A DNA stretch of 64,000 nucleotides, taken from positions 434,001 to 498,000 of the forward strand of contig NZ_JAMXKF010000003.1 of NCBI RefSeq assembly GCF_024220585.1. The letters run 5' to 3'. The stretch comes from Dyadobacter diqingensis (GTDB taxonomy: Bacteria > Bacteroidota > Bacteroidia > Cytophagales > Spirosomataceae). This document shows, piece by piece, positions 18,893-28,500 of this stretch. A program made the position numbers and the translations under genes. Positions within the stretch are counted from its first letter, which is position 1. Each line of letters opens with the position of its first letter. Under the pieces are notes generated by a model. It was not told the origin of the DNA, ran no database searches, and was given only the letters and a program-made list of their open reading frames with translations.

Positions 18893-18911
18893 ATCGGTAT
18901 TTAGAATGTCC

Positions 18912-19877
18912 TTACATTTTCTGCCACGACCGGATTTTCTCAAAAACTGCTGTTGCTGAAATACTGTCCAGTGTTTCGGTGGTTGTTTCAATATAGTCCG
19001 CCTTTGGGCCAATGGGCCCCCAACGACCGGCATGTTTTGGCCGGATATGCGGGTATAAACCCAGCGTATTGATTCCGCAGGCCGCAGCGAGGTGTACCGG
19101 ACCTGTACTCCCGGCAACCAAACCGTCAGTTTTCTTTATAAAAGTTATGAGCTGACTTAATGAAAGTTGCCCGGTCATATCAATAACGTGTTCAGGCAGG
19201 CTTTTCAGCCATGGTTTTAATTCACCATGTTCTTTTTCTGATCCGGTAATAAATATTCTGTACAGATCTTTATCCAGTAAACCGATCAGTTCGGAAAACC
19301 TTTTCAAATCCCATTCGAGTGCATTGCCATGTGATTTGGGATGAAGGATAATGGTGAATTTTTCCGTGTTTAAAAGTGACGAAAAATCTTCGGGCAGCGC
19401 TGTATATTTAGTCAGCTGGTAATACTCCCATATGTTATCAGGGGCATTTCTAATACCAAGAGGCCTCGCCAAACGGAAATGAAGAATACCCTCGTGATCA
19501 TCGGAAACCTTACGTCGCAGCCAGACAAACCGGTTACAGTTTGCCCAATGATAAGGCCTACTGATGGTGCCCACACGAATCGGAATTCTGGCTTTTTTCG
19601 CAAGAGTCGTAATATGACGCTCTGTTTTCAAATGCAGAATTACATCAAACTGGTACTGTTTGATCAGGCTTACCTGTTCATTTTCAGGCAAAGCAAGAAT
19701 GTCATCGTAATTAATAAAATGGTCGACGGCATTGCTTGCTTCGGCAACTGACCGGGTATAACTTCTGGCTAAAATTGAAACACGCGTATCAGGCAGCGTT
19801 TTTTTTAAATAGCCGCAAAGTGGGAGTGCCAGTACAACATCGCCGATAGCATCAGTCCGGGTTACTAAAATATGCAT
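18912..19877 (-). CDS. Glycosyltransferase family 9 (heptosyltransferase-like)
   Basis: 321 residues with the GT-B fold plan of ADP-heptose:LPS heptosyltransferases. The N-terminus MHILVTRTDAIGDVVLALPL has the conserved D-x-IGD-x-V/L loop. The C-terminal domain has TIILHPKSHGN and DGLVAGSTGPVHLAAACGI, which matches the family's G-STGP-HLA-A donor-site motif. The family adds heptose or a related sugar to lipid A core at the inner face of the inner membrane. No other LPS genes are adjacent, so the acceptor is unknown. Confidence 0.9.
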   Translation of the reverse strand: MHILVTRTDAIGDVVLALPLCGYLKKTLPDTRVSILARSYTRSVAEASNAVDHFINYDDILALPENEQVSLIKQYQFDVILHLKTERHITTLAKKARIPIRVGTISRPYHWANCNRFVWLRRKVSDDHEGILHFRLARPLGIRNAPDNIWEYYQLTKYTALPEDFSSLLNTEKFTIILHPKSHGNALEWDLKRFSELIGLLDKDLYRIFITGSEKEHGELKPWLKSLPEHVIDMTGQLSLSQLITFIKKTDGLVAGSTGPVHLAAACGINTLGLYPHIRPKHAGRWGPIGPKADYIETTTETLDSISATAVFEKIRSWQKM

Positions 19878-20448
19878 TTGTCAGAAACGTCTATCTGGGG
19901 TTGAAAAAACAGATATGAGCCTTCGTGCCGATTTTAATGAAAAATACTATACCTGATAAAGTGATTATTTGCGAAAAAAATTCACTACCAGGACACTTGG
20001 AATTATTGGAAGGCGCTAGTATTTGCTTTTTTTATCTCTGAAACGAGAAGAGAATTGACCCTTTTTTATATATTAATTAACTCACAGATAGTGTATTGTA
20101 TTTTGTCAGGCGGTTCTGATGTCTGTAAAATTCGGGCTGATAAATAAGTAACATTAAGTTATAAATTGGTAACTTGATAACAATAAGATCACATAAATAT
20201 CATTGTAAAATCAATGAATCAACCGTCTCGGTCTATGAGTTGCCGTTTTTGGTCTATTAATTGCTATTTTAAGTTATTAACTTCCTTGTTTTTAGTTATT
20301 TACGTATTTTATTGCTCTCTACCGGGATTCTTTGGCTCTCCGTCGATTTCGTTTTTACACCGGTTCGAAACGTCGTATTCTTGTATCAGAAGTCAGGAGC
20401 AAATTGCTGCTGAGAAACAAAAACGATCACCTTAAAACATTCAGAACC
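19878..20448. other. Intergenic region between the GT9 gene and a small secreted-protein gene
   Basis: 571 bases. An in-frame extension of the downstream gene back to 20332 exists but has no coding look (LRRFRFYTGSKRR) and precedes a clean signal peptide. The region is AT-rich. I see no convincing TAnnTTTG box, RNA gene or repeat. Confidence 0.5.
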
Positions 20449-20844
20449 ATGAAAACGCTTATCGCATCCGTAGTAGCAGTATGCTCACTTGCTATTTCAT
20501 CCGCAAGTTTTGCACAATCGACAACCACACGCTCCATTGCAGTGAATCAAACTGAAAATCCCCGATTTATGGTAGCCGAAACAAGTACCGGAAAAGTGGA
20601 TGTTGTTGTTATTAAGTCTGCACCCAAAACAGCATCGCTTACTTTAATTGATGAATTTGGCCATACCCTGGTAACGAAGTCAATACAAAAAGAGGATGGA
20701 GCCACCCGCACGCGTTTTGACCTGAACGCACTTCCCGACGGCTCTTATAAATTAATTTTAACCGAAGGAGGTAGTAAACAGATCAAAGACATTGAACTGA
20801 ACACGCAGGATGTAAAAACTTTCAGAACGATCTCTTTAAGTTAA
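20449..20844 (+). CDS. Small secreted protein, T9SS-sorting-domain-like beta sandwich
   Basis: The start at the ATG at 20449 gives MKTLIASVVAVCSLAISSASFAQ, a clean signal peptide. Starting at 20332 would bury it. 131 residues. The mature part (VDVVVIKSAPKTASLTLIDEFGHTLVTKSI...LNALPDGSYKLILTEG) looks like a single beta-sandwich of the type seen in T9SS type A tails and DUF3244-like proteins. Here it is the whole protein. Function unknown; it is probably periplasmic or on the surface. Its leader closely resembles that of the PQQ dehydrogenase gene (TAAAACATT..CAGAA..CCATG). A terminator follows. Confidence 0.72.
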   Translation: MKTLIASVVAVCSLAISSASFAQSTTTRSIAVNQTENPRFMVAETSTGKVDVVVIKSAPKTASLTLIDEFGHTLVTKSIQKEDGATRTRFDLNALPDGSYKLILTEGGSKQIKDIELNTQDVKTFRTISLS

Positions 20845-20905
20845 ATATCAGAACAATATAAAATCGGTTATCCTGTCCGTTGTCAAGGCAGCTTATTCAC
20901 AAATG

Positions 20906-20948
20906 AACCATCAAAACGAGCCTGCGTGCTTGATTTGATGGTTTTTTT
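20906..20948 (+). terminator. Rho-independent terminator after the small secreted-protein gene
   Basis: AACCATCAAA pairs with TTTGATGGTT around a loop of about 18 bases that can itself pair, followed by a run of seven T. Confidence 0.75.
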
Positions 20949-21013
20949 ACAAAAAAGTAAATTAACTTACCACCTTATTAAGGTCTTGCTGAAAATCATT
21001 TCCTGAAAATATA

Positions 21014-21037
21014 TTATAACTAATTTATTAGTTATAA
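21014..21037. promoter_or_regulatory. 10-bp palindromic site upstream of the WG-repeat gene
   Basis: TTATAACTAA and TTAGTTATAA are perfect inverted arms around TTTA, 47 bases before the ATG at 21084. This could be an operator or a cruciform in the promoter; no regulator gene is adjacent. Confidence 0.45.
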
Positions 21038-21083
21038 TTTTAACCCGGATGTGAATAGCCTGATTTGCCAAAAAAGAAACCAT

Positions 21084-22403
21084 ATGATTGTTAAGAATAC
21101 TTCATTTTTGCTGTTTTTGATATTGTTGTTCAACTTTTTTAGCGTTGGTAAAGCGCTTGCCGACAAGCCTGCCTGGCTTGAAAAGTATAATGAGCATCAG
21201 GTTTATCAAGACGTTTATGTAGTAAAAAGCATAGAGAAATCCGGCGTCAAGTACAGCAGTTATCTGGTCGATAGAAACGGGAAAAAACTTACGCCTGCAT
21301 ACCGGGATATTGGCAAATTCTCAAATGGCCTGGCGGAGTTCGTCCCCTTTGAAAATCACAGGGGGGCGATCGGGATGCATGGCTACATTAACAAGGCAGG
21401 TAAAATTGTGATTCCGCCGGTTTATTATGGTGGAGGGGAATTTCGCGATGGAATTACCTACGTTATTTATCCGGTCGGCAAACAATTCGGACTTTCTTAC
21501 CTGGATACGTTTGGAAAGGAAATTTATAAAGTGCCGGTGAAGTTATTTACGCGGGATTTTCTAATTGAAAATGCAACCGCTTCTTACGTAGCCAACCACG
21601 ATTGTCAGGAGGATTTTATATGGTATGTAAATGGCAATCTGACAACGCTTTGCTGGAATTTTGGCCGATATACCGAGGCTGATATCAAAAAAGCGAAGGA
21701 ACCTTTCCGGTTTTATTATAAGGGGAAATTCGGGATTGTCGATAAAAACCTGATACTACGCGTACCTGTGGCGCTGGATGATATCGATCTGATCTACAAA
21801 CATTCAGGACGAGGGTTAGCGCGGGTGAAATACGGTGATAAGTTTGGTTATGTCAGCTCAAAAACCGGCGAGATTGTAATTCCGTTTCTTTACGACGATA
21901 CACAGAAACCGTCTCTGGGGCGTTACTGGGTCAAGAAAAATGGAAAATGGGGCTGTATCAATAAAAAGGGCGAAACGGTTATCCCGTTTTTGTATGATTA
22001 TGCCGGGCGTTTTATGGATGAAAATCGTGCGTCTGTTTCGTTGCATGGTAAGTTTGGCCATATCGACACGACGGGAAAAATAACAACGCCGATTATGTAT
22101 CAGTCTGCATCGTACTTCAAACACGGCGTGGCGATGATACAGCTGAACAATAAGTACGCCTATATTGATACCAGCGGGAAAGTTATCACGAAAGAATGGT
22201 TTAGTGAAGCCGAGCCGTTTCGGGAAGAAATGGTTGAAACCGAAAGATTTGGCCTTTTTTATGAAGTTTTACCAAATGGCAGTGTAAAATTTAAACGAAT
22301 TTCCGGCTACTGGAAAGGCGCGCTGATACTGGTCGGGCTGTTTGCGTTAGCGATTGCACCGTGGAGGTTTCTAAAAAGGTCGAGGCAGAAAAACAAAGGC
22401 TGA
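21084..22403 (+). CDS. WG-repeat secreted protein with a C-terminal membrane anchor
   Basis: The start is set at the ATG at 21084, which begins the signal peptide MIVKNTSFLLFLILLFNFF. A GTG at 21051 in frame is unlikely. 439 residues. At least five WG repeats (KYGYINKAGKIVIPPVY type): GYINKAGKIVIPP, GYVSSKTGEIVIPFLYD, GCINKKGETVIPFLYD, GHIDTTGKITTPIMY and AYIDTSGKVITKEW. These form a beta-rich repeat domain of unknown binding role. Near the C-terminus is a hydrophobic helix (GALILVGLFALAIAPW) followed by KRSRQKNKG. The protein is therefore tethered to the inner membrane with its repeats in the periplasm (inference). Confidence 0.82.
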   Translation: MIVKNTSFLLFLILLFNFFSVGKALADKPAWLEKYNEHQVYQDVYVVKSIEKSGVKYSSYLVDRNGKKLTPAYRDIGKFSNGLAEFVPFENHRGAIGMHGYINKAGKIVIPPVYYGGGEFRDGITYVIYPVGKQFGLSYLDTFGKEIYKVPVKLFTRDFLIENATASYVANHDCQEDFIWYVNGNLTTLCWNFGRYTEADIKKAKEPFRFYYKGKFGIVDKNLILRVPVALDDIDLIYKHSGRGLARVKYGDKFGYVSSKTGEIVIPFLYDDTQKPSLGRYWVKKNGKWGCINKKGETVIPFLYDYAGRFMDENRASVSLHGKFGHIDTTGKITTPIMYQSASYFKHGVAMIQLNNKYAYIDTSGKVITKEWFSEAEPFREEMVETERFGLFYEVLPNGSVKFKRISGYWKGALILVGLFALAIAPWRFLKRSRQKNKG

Positions 22404-22417
22404 CGGATTTTTATGAC

Positions 22418-23650
22418 TTATTTAAAGTTGTCAAAATGCTCCTGGTATTTTCCTTTTGCCATTTCCGCGTCAAAATCTTTTCCAAAAGGTTCTATCACGC
22501 CTTCTGCATTCCCACTTAGCGACAATGACTGTTCTTCTTGCTGGAAATAGAGCAAAAGTTCGGTCCCGTTTATTTTTAAGTGAATGCTTTTTGTCCCGAA
22601 GTCCGGCATTTCTTTGCGGCGTACCTCGGTTACTTCGTAATGAGTTTTCAGAAATTCAAAATAAGCTTCCAGCATAGATGCTTTAACCGGAATCAGTTTG
22701 TACTGCGACACTTTTCCCGTAAAATGGTCATTGCTGAAACGACCTTGCCAGTTTGGCAATTTATCAAAAGTTCTTTTGACGAGTTGGTCGCGGCCTGTTT
22801 TGTCTTTTTTCCATTCGAAATAAGTTGTCAGCCATGCAGGTGTGCCATCCCATATAGAAAAGAACCTTGTTTCGGTCCTGTCAAAGGGCACCGCATAGGC
22901 CTCATTGGTAAGAAAGTCGATCATCACGAGTGCATATTGAAATAACAATTGGTTTTCGGGATTGCTTCGGCTGCCGATCATGATCATTTGCGTGCCGCCG
23001 GGAGACAAGCCAATCAATTGAGAATTATAGGCATTGTAGTCATCCAGTGCTTTAACACGCTCGTACGTATTCACTTCAATGGGGTATATTTTCAGGTTTT
23101 TAACGTCAAGTACTACCTGATTGTTAACCATAAGATAATTTCCGCCCGATAAAAAACGATCCCGGGCCGAATCGTCGCCCAGATAAACCCGTTCTGCTGG
23201 TCCGGGTTGTCCATTATCACTATCCAGCCATTGGAAGGTAGCAAAATTGCCGTCCTGCTCGTGAAGTGGTGTAACTTTGGGCGCGCCATTGTTTTCAGTA
23301 ATGAGATACATGCTGTGTGTGCCGATCAGTATCGCCGGCTGACTGGCATCTTTCAAAAATAAAGCCTGCCAGAAAGATTTGGCATTCTCCTTTTTGGTGG
23401 GTACTTCGATGAGCTTGCCCTTATAATAAACACTGAAATAGGAGGTATATTGTTGTGCATTAAAGTCGCCGCCATTATTGAACCATGCGCCGGAACGGCT
23501 GCTTTCTACGTCCCAGCGGATTTCAAAGGGGCCGGATGCGGCATGACCATCACTTATTTTCTTCGTGCCCGATCCGCAGCCGAGCAAGGTTGTCACTAGA
23601 CTTAACCATTTCATGTATGACAATATTTGATGTAGTTTATTTTTTTGCAT
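22418..23650 (-). CDS. Putative lipoprotein, paralogue of the next gene
   Basis: 410 residues; family not recognised. The lipoprotein signal has lipobox LLGC (GCGSGTKK). The mature part shares clear blocks with the gene at 23660-24901: GPFEIRWDVES against GPFTIERVIKK; SGAWFNNGG against NGSWYNNGT; QWLDSDNGQPG against QWLDSENNQPG; GGNYLMVNNQVVLDV against GGKFLLVNNNCVLDV; IGLSPGGTQMIMIGSRS against AGFSPNRTQVVFVGYKR. So the two arose by tandem duplication and diverged. It is the second gene of a two-gene operon, with a 9-base gap. Probably outer-membrane anchored; function unknown. Confidence 0.75.
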   Translation of the reverse strand: MQKNKLHQILSYMKWLSLVTTLLGCGSGTKKISDGHAASGPFEIRWDVESSRSGAWFNNGGDFNAQQYTSYFSVYYKGKLIEVPTKKENAKSFWQALFLKDASQPAILIGTHSMYLITENNGAPKVTPLHEQDGNFATFQWLDSDNGQPGPAERVYLGDDSARDRFLSGGNYLMVNNQVVLDVKNLKIYPIEVNTYERVKALDDYNAYNSQLIGLSPGGTQMIMIGSRSNPENQLLFQYALVMIDFLTNEAYAVPFDRTETRFFSIWDGTPAWLTTYFEWKKDKTGRDQLVKRTFDKLPNWQGRFSNDHFTGKVSQYKLIPVKASMLEAYFEFLKTHYEVTEVRRKEMPDFGTKSIHLKINGTELLLYFQQEEQSLSLSGNAEGVIEPFGKDFDAEMAKGKYQEHFDNFK

Positions 23651-23659
23651 TGTTTTTCT

Positions 23660-24901
23660 TTAATCAAATACATCAAAATATTCCCTGAACTGGCCTGATG
23701 CCAGTTGCGCATTTAAATCTTTTCCGATCTGACGGACCAATGCTCTGTTTTCTGCCGTATTGCTTGCCAGACTTGTGGATAAGCTGATTTTTTTCTCCTG
23801 ACGGATGTTGTCAAATAAGGTTATCTCGGCTTTCCCGATTTTGAAAATTAAGGTTGCAGAATCTTCAAACTTTCGGCTTTCGATCAGACTTGCATTCCAT
23901 TTTTTTATGAGGTAATCTTTCAATGTCTCAACAATGGATGATTTGACGGGCTGTAAGGAATAATAATCGTCTTCTGCGGCTGTGCCAGGCAAATCACCGC
24001 TGAAATAACCTTTCCAGTAGTCATTTTCAGATTTTCGTGCTATTAACTTTTCCCTGCCATTTTCGTCCACAACCCATTCGAAATGTTTGTGAAGCCATTC
24101 GGGGTGTTTACAATGTTCGGGTATAAAATGTGTTTGATTCTGGTCAAAGGGGACGGCAGTCAATGTTTGATGGATGAAATCGACCACGATAAGGCCGTAG
24201 ATATGTTTTAAGTGGTTATCCGATTTTCTTTTATACCCAACAAAAACAACCTGCGTACGATTTGGCGAAAACCCGGCCGCTATTTCATGTTCTGAGAAAA
24301 AATCGCCGGATTTCAGATGGGCTTCGTAGCTGTTCTTTTCAAACGGGTAAAAACGATGTGTAACCACATCAAGCACGCAATTGTTATTGACGAGCAGAAA
24401 TTTTCCTCCATCCAGATATCCATTGTCCTCTGCTGCGGGCTGACTGTAAGCCTTGTAAGAATAACCCGGTTGGTTATTTTCGCTATCCAGCCATTGATAG
24501 CTGCCACTTTCATCTTTATTGTAACTCAGCAGCTCCGATTTTAGCTGACCATTTTTTTCTGTCAGCAAATACATGGCGGCAGATCCGGCCAGGATCGCAG
24601 GTTTACCAGAATGGTTCAGGAAAAGTGCCTTGTAAAACAGTTTATCGTCCGATTCCCCATTGCGTAGACTTATCTTTTTGCCCTTGTATCTGATCTGGTA
24701 ATAAATGGCTTTGTCTGTCGCGAAGGGACTGGTGCCATTGTTATACCACGATCCGTTTGACTCCTTTTTGATAACCCGCTCAATCGTAAACGGACCGCTG
24801 GTAATGGTTTTATCAATGGACTGGCAGCCCAAAAGTGCGGAAATACTCAGCCATTTAGTAAGCGCCATAAGGTTGATCATTGAAGCACGGGAGGTGAACA
24901 T
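23660..24901 (-). CDS. Putative lipoprotein, first gene of a paralogous pair
   Basis: 413 residues. Lipobox LLGC follows MALTKWLSISA; the first ATG adds 11 residues (MFTSRASMINL), and M8 or M12 may be the true start. Its sequence runs parallel to the 410-residue protein downstream along its whole length. The N-terminal half is beta-rich (YYQIRYKGKKISLRNGE, KPAILAGSAAMYLLTEKNGQ). The C-terminal third is helix-rich with YSLQPVKSSIVETLKDYL. Family not recognised. Tandem duplication and co-transcription suggest the two are used together or in different conditions (inference). Confidence 0.75.
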   Translation of the reverse strand: MFTSRASMINLMALTKWLSISALLGCQSIDKTITSGPFTIERVIKKESNGSWYNNGTSPFATDKAIYYQIRYKGKKISLRNGESDDKLFYKALFLNHSGKPAILAGSAAMYLLTEKNGQLKSELLSYNKDESGSYQWLDSENNQPGYSYKAYSQPAAEDNGYLDGGKFLLVNNNCVLDVVTHRFYPFEKNSYEAHLKSGDFFSEHEIAAGFSPNRTQVVFVGYKRKSDNHLKHIYGLIVVDFIHQTLTAVPFDQNQTHFIPEHCKHPEWLHKHFEWVVDENGREKLIARKSENDYWKGYFSGDLPGTAAEDDYYSLQPVKSSIVETLKDYLIKKWNASLIESRKFEDSATLIFKIGKAEITLFDNIRQEKKISLSTSLASNTAENRALVRQIGKDLNAQLASGQFREYFDVFD

Positions 24902-25576
24902 TGAAATCGAATTGGTTTATTCGTCTGTCTGAGGTATCATTTTTGACCGTCGGACAAGAGAGGTACAACTGCTTTCTCCGGTATGGAATTGACTTTGCAA
25001 AGTTAAGTGGGGTGTCACGAAGTTTGTTTACCGCTGGGTAATTGAGGTTGACGGCTGGATATTTCGGTCGGAGACCGATGACACACGGGCGTAGTCTGGA
25101 GACTACGCCCAACAGCCTGACCCAACAGCCTGACACTACCCATCAGCCTAATACTACGTTTTACTGTCCGAGGCTACGCCTAGCTACCCGAGACTACGTT
25201 TAGCGCTACGCGATCCAACAACCTGACCAGTCACTATGCCGAAGGTACGTATAAAGATTATGGTCATCTCGTGTTTTATTCATTTTTCTAGGATGAATGA
25301 AGTATATAGTGGGTGCATTTGTTGTCTTTTTTTGTTGATAATGAATGTTTTAGCGTGTGTAATTTTATGCTGAATAGCTGATTAAGATAGCCTGATTAAA
25401 TGGGTTAAACGGGTATAAAAAACAGAGTGATAAGCATGTGAAGGAACCACGTTTATACTGGTGTAGAAAATCGCTATAAACCGCTCATTTTAAGCGAATA
25501 AACTTACATTTATCATATCTTTTCTCCTTGAAAATCCTTATATTAGAGAATGGTATCCATTTAAACTTTATGTATT
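24902..25576. other. Intergenic region with dispersed repeat copy A and a degenerate tail
   Basis: 675 bases upstream of both the lipoprotein pair and the metallophosphoesterase gene. Repeat copy A lies at 25065-25113, followed to about 25240 by a degenerate tail in which motifs like CAACAGCCTGAC and GAGACTACG recur. The remainder (25240-25576) is AT-rich; I see no TAnnTTTG box that I trust. Confidence 0.6.
25065..25113. repeat. Dispersed 49-bp two-hairpin repeat, copy A
   Basis: Two hairpins side by side: CGGTCGGAGACCG, then GGGCGTAGTCT GG AGACTACGCCC. This copy has the longest second stem. Copies B, C and D lie at 30012, 32384 and 36526. The layout resembles REP/BIME elements. Confidence 0.85.
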
Positions 25577-28500
25577 ATGGGAACTGACCTCTATTCTCTT
25601 CTTGCTTCTCGATCCGCCTCCATTTTTCGCAGGACATCCCTCCTGATCCTCTTATTCATTACGTTAACAAGCCAGGCTGAAACGATTATTGCTTACCAGT
25701 CGGACTGGAAATATCTGGATAATGGCACCATTTTTAATACAAATAATTGGCGTTTAGCTGGATTTGATGACAGCGGATGGCTTTACAGACCGGCGCCGTT
25801 TGCCTTTGGAAATCATTTTTATCGGACACTCCTGCAACGGGGACCGAATAACAACACGCCTAATCACCCGGTTTTTTATTTTCGTAAAACGGTCAACATT
25901 ACCAACGCGGCTGCAAAGAATAGTTACCGGTTAAGGGCTTATCTCGATGATGGCATCGTCATTTATGTAAACGGCGTAGAAGCGACCCGTAAAAATATGA
26001 ACGCGAATTCAAGCGATCCGTTTACCATCACAGCGGGAGATTCACTCACTATTGATATGAAACTGAACTCGTCGCTTTTTCAGGAAGGAAACAATATCAT
26101 TGCCGTAGAGCTGCACCAAAATAACTCCGGGAGTACTGATATCCTTTTTGATCTTCAGCTGGAAGCGGATGTAACGCCCATTTCGCTTTCCAGGTATCCA
26201 TATCTGCAACTCCCTTCCTATAACCAGATGACGGTACGCTGGTACACGAATGTAGCGTCAACCGCAACAGTTCGCTATGGCACCAGTCCGGATTTGGCTT
26301 CTTACACCGAAGTTTCCGTAGCAACCCGGGATACGATGCATAGTGTTTTACTTAAAAATCTTAATCCGGACACGAAATATTATTATAGCGTGGGTTATAA
26401 CAGTGGCAACAGCTTTCAGTTATTGCAATACAATTCGGTTGTTAACTATTTCCGCACCCTGCCTTCTCCCACGGACACAAGCCATCCGTTGCGTTTTTGG
26501 TTGCTGGGTGACTCGGGAGCGGGAACCTATCTGAATCCCAGGCCTTTTAAAGTGCGGAATGCCTATCTGGCGTACCTGAATTCCAAAAATAATCCCAACG
26601 TAGACGGTATTGTATTTTTGGGAGACAATTCAAATACGCAGGACTATGAGGGAACTCAGCTAGCATTGGACACCACCCTTTTTAGATTCTATAACCGACC
26701 GAATGATCAGCAGCTTCTTTCCCACATACCTTCCTGGACAGTGATTGGGAATCATGACTATGAGCCTGAGCCCAACTACGTGCATAGTGATGGCAAAACT
26801 TATTATGTCAGAAAAGCATACCACAAACAAACCGCGGCCAGTTTTTCAACATTTGCGTACCCCGACAGTGCCCAAATCGGAGGAGAATCTACGTTGAATA
26901 AAAAGGGTTATTATTCTTTCAATCAGGGAGATATCCATTTTGTAGTTTTGAATCCACCACTCATTGAAATTCAAAATATTAGCGATAATTGGTTAACATC
27001 CAACTTTGGAGGTTATGACATTTTGAGTAAAAACTCAATTGCGCTGGATTATAATTTTAACACATCCATCGATAATCTGCCACAGGTTAAGTGGTTAATC
27101 AAGGATTTAAGTGCAAATACAAAAAAATGGACAGTCGTTACTTTTCACCTGCCACCGTTTTCTACTATCGGACATTTTCCTGATGAAAAGGATTTGACCA
27201 GGGTAAGGGAAAAATTGCTGCCGATTTTGGAAAGGCCTGAATTTCATGTAGATGCTTTGCTGGTATCTCATACGCATGCCTTTTTACGGGCGGGGATGAT
27301 CCGGAAGAAGGGGAATGCGGCACGTACTACCGATTCGTATCAAACAGGAAATAATCTGGGTAGATATCCGGCTTCGCCTCCATATGTTAAGTCAAATAGT
27401 GAAACAGCCTACTCTTACATTTTGTCAGGATCTGCCGGGAGAGGATTTTTTGGTAATGTTAACAACAACGGTACCAATGTTTATGTAAATGACTCCGGTT
27501 ACGATGATCCTGCCAAAGTCAAACACCCAAGTATTTCCACGCCTCCCTTTGACACTTCGCCTCCTATGGACAATTTGACGGGTGATAATACAACCGATTT
27601 TTATCACACCAAAGGAGGATCTGTCGAACTTTTTTTTCAGGAAAACCGCCTCGACGTGAAGTTTATAAAGGAATCAGACGTATCGCCAAACTATGTCATA
27701 GCTGATTCCTTTGTCGTTATGAAGGATGTGAACAAAAAAACGACCATTACTTCACAGAATGGAGGAGATCTGGTCAATCTGAAGGCCTCCTGGATTGGTG
27801 ATTATCGCTGGTATTCGTCTGCGCAGCCTACTCAGCTGCTTGCTTCCGGGGTGCGCGAGCTCAGCATGGGGCCAAACAGTAACAGCACTTTTTACGTCAG
27901 GGATCAAAACGGATACCTGGCCGATACGTTTATCGTCAATGTCACCAATCCAAGAGGTACCGTGGTGGGTGATACCGTGATCCCTTTTCATTCGGAATGG
28001 TTGTTTCCTTTATCAGCAGGTTTTTCAACCAAGGGGGTTAAACTGAATGAACAATGCGTGGTCTCCTGGACTTTTTCTGCTCCTGCTTTTGAAATGCCTG
28101 GAAAAGGAATTATCGGTCTTGGACACACGGATGAGGGGTTCAAGCTCTCCAATGCGTTGATTGAGCGGGTTTTTGTGCCAGCTGAAAAACTGTGGTTCAG
28201 GCGAAGTTTTATTTTAACTGGCTCTACTGCTACTTATGCCAGTTTTAAGCTTACCCTGCAACGGGACAAAAACCTGGCAACCAGAAAATCCTACACCACC
28301 AGTTTACAGACGATCCTGATCAACGGGCAGGAGGCTGTCATCCAAGGCACGTCTTCGAAGGACATTGCGGGAGGAAGGGAGGAAATTGTCTATACGCTGA
28401 GTAATGCAGGATTTAACTATGGTGTCAATTACATACTGGTGAGTTATTATTTAACGCCAATGCTCAGCGGAGGATTTCCGGTCAATCCGAGCCTGGACCC

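Noticed and set aside
20332..20448. Longer start for the small secreted protein
   Set aside because: The extra residues have no coding character and would hide the signal peptide that begins at 20449.
24855..25136. Minus-strand gene upstream of the lipoprotein pair
   Set aside because: The frame covers repeat copy A and has no ribosome site or family likeness.
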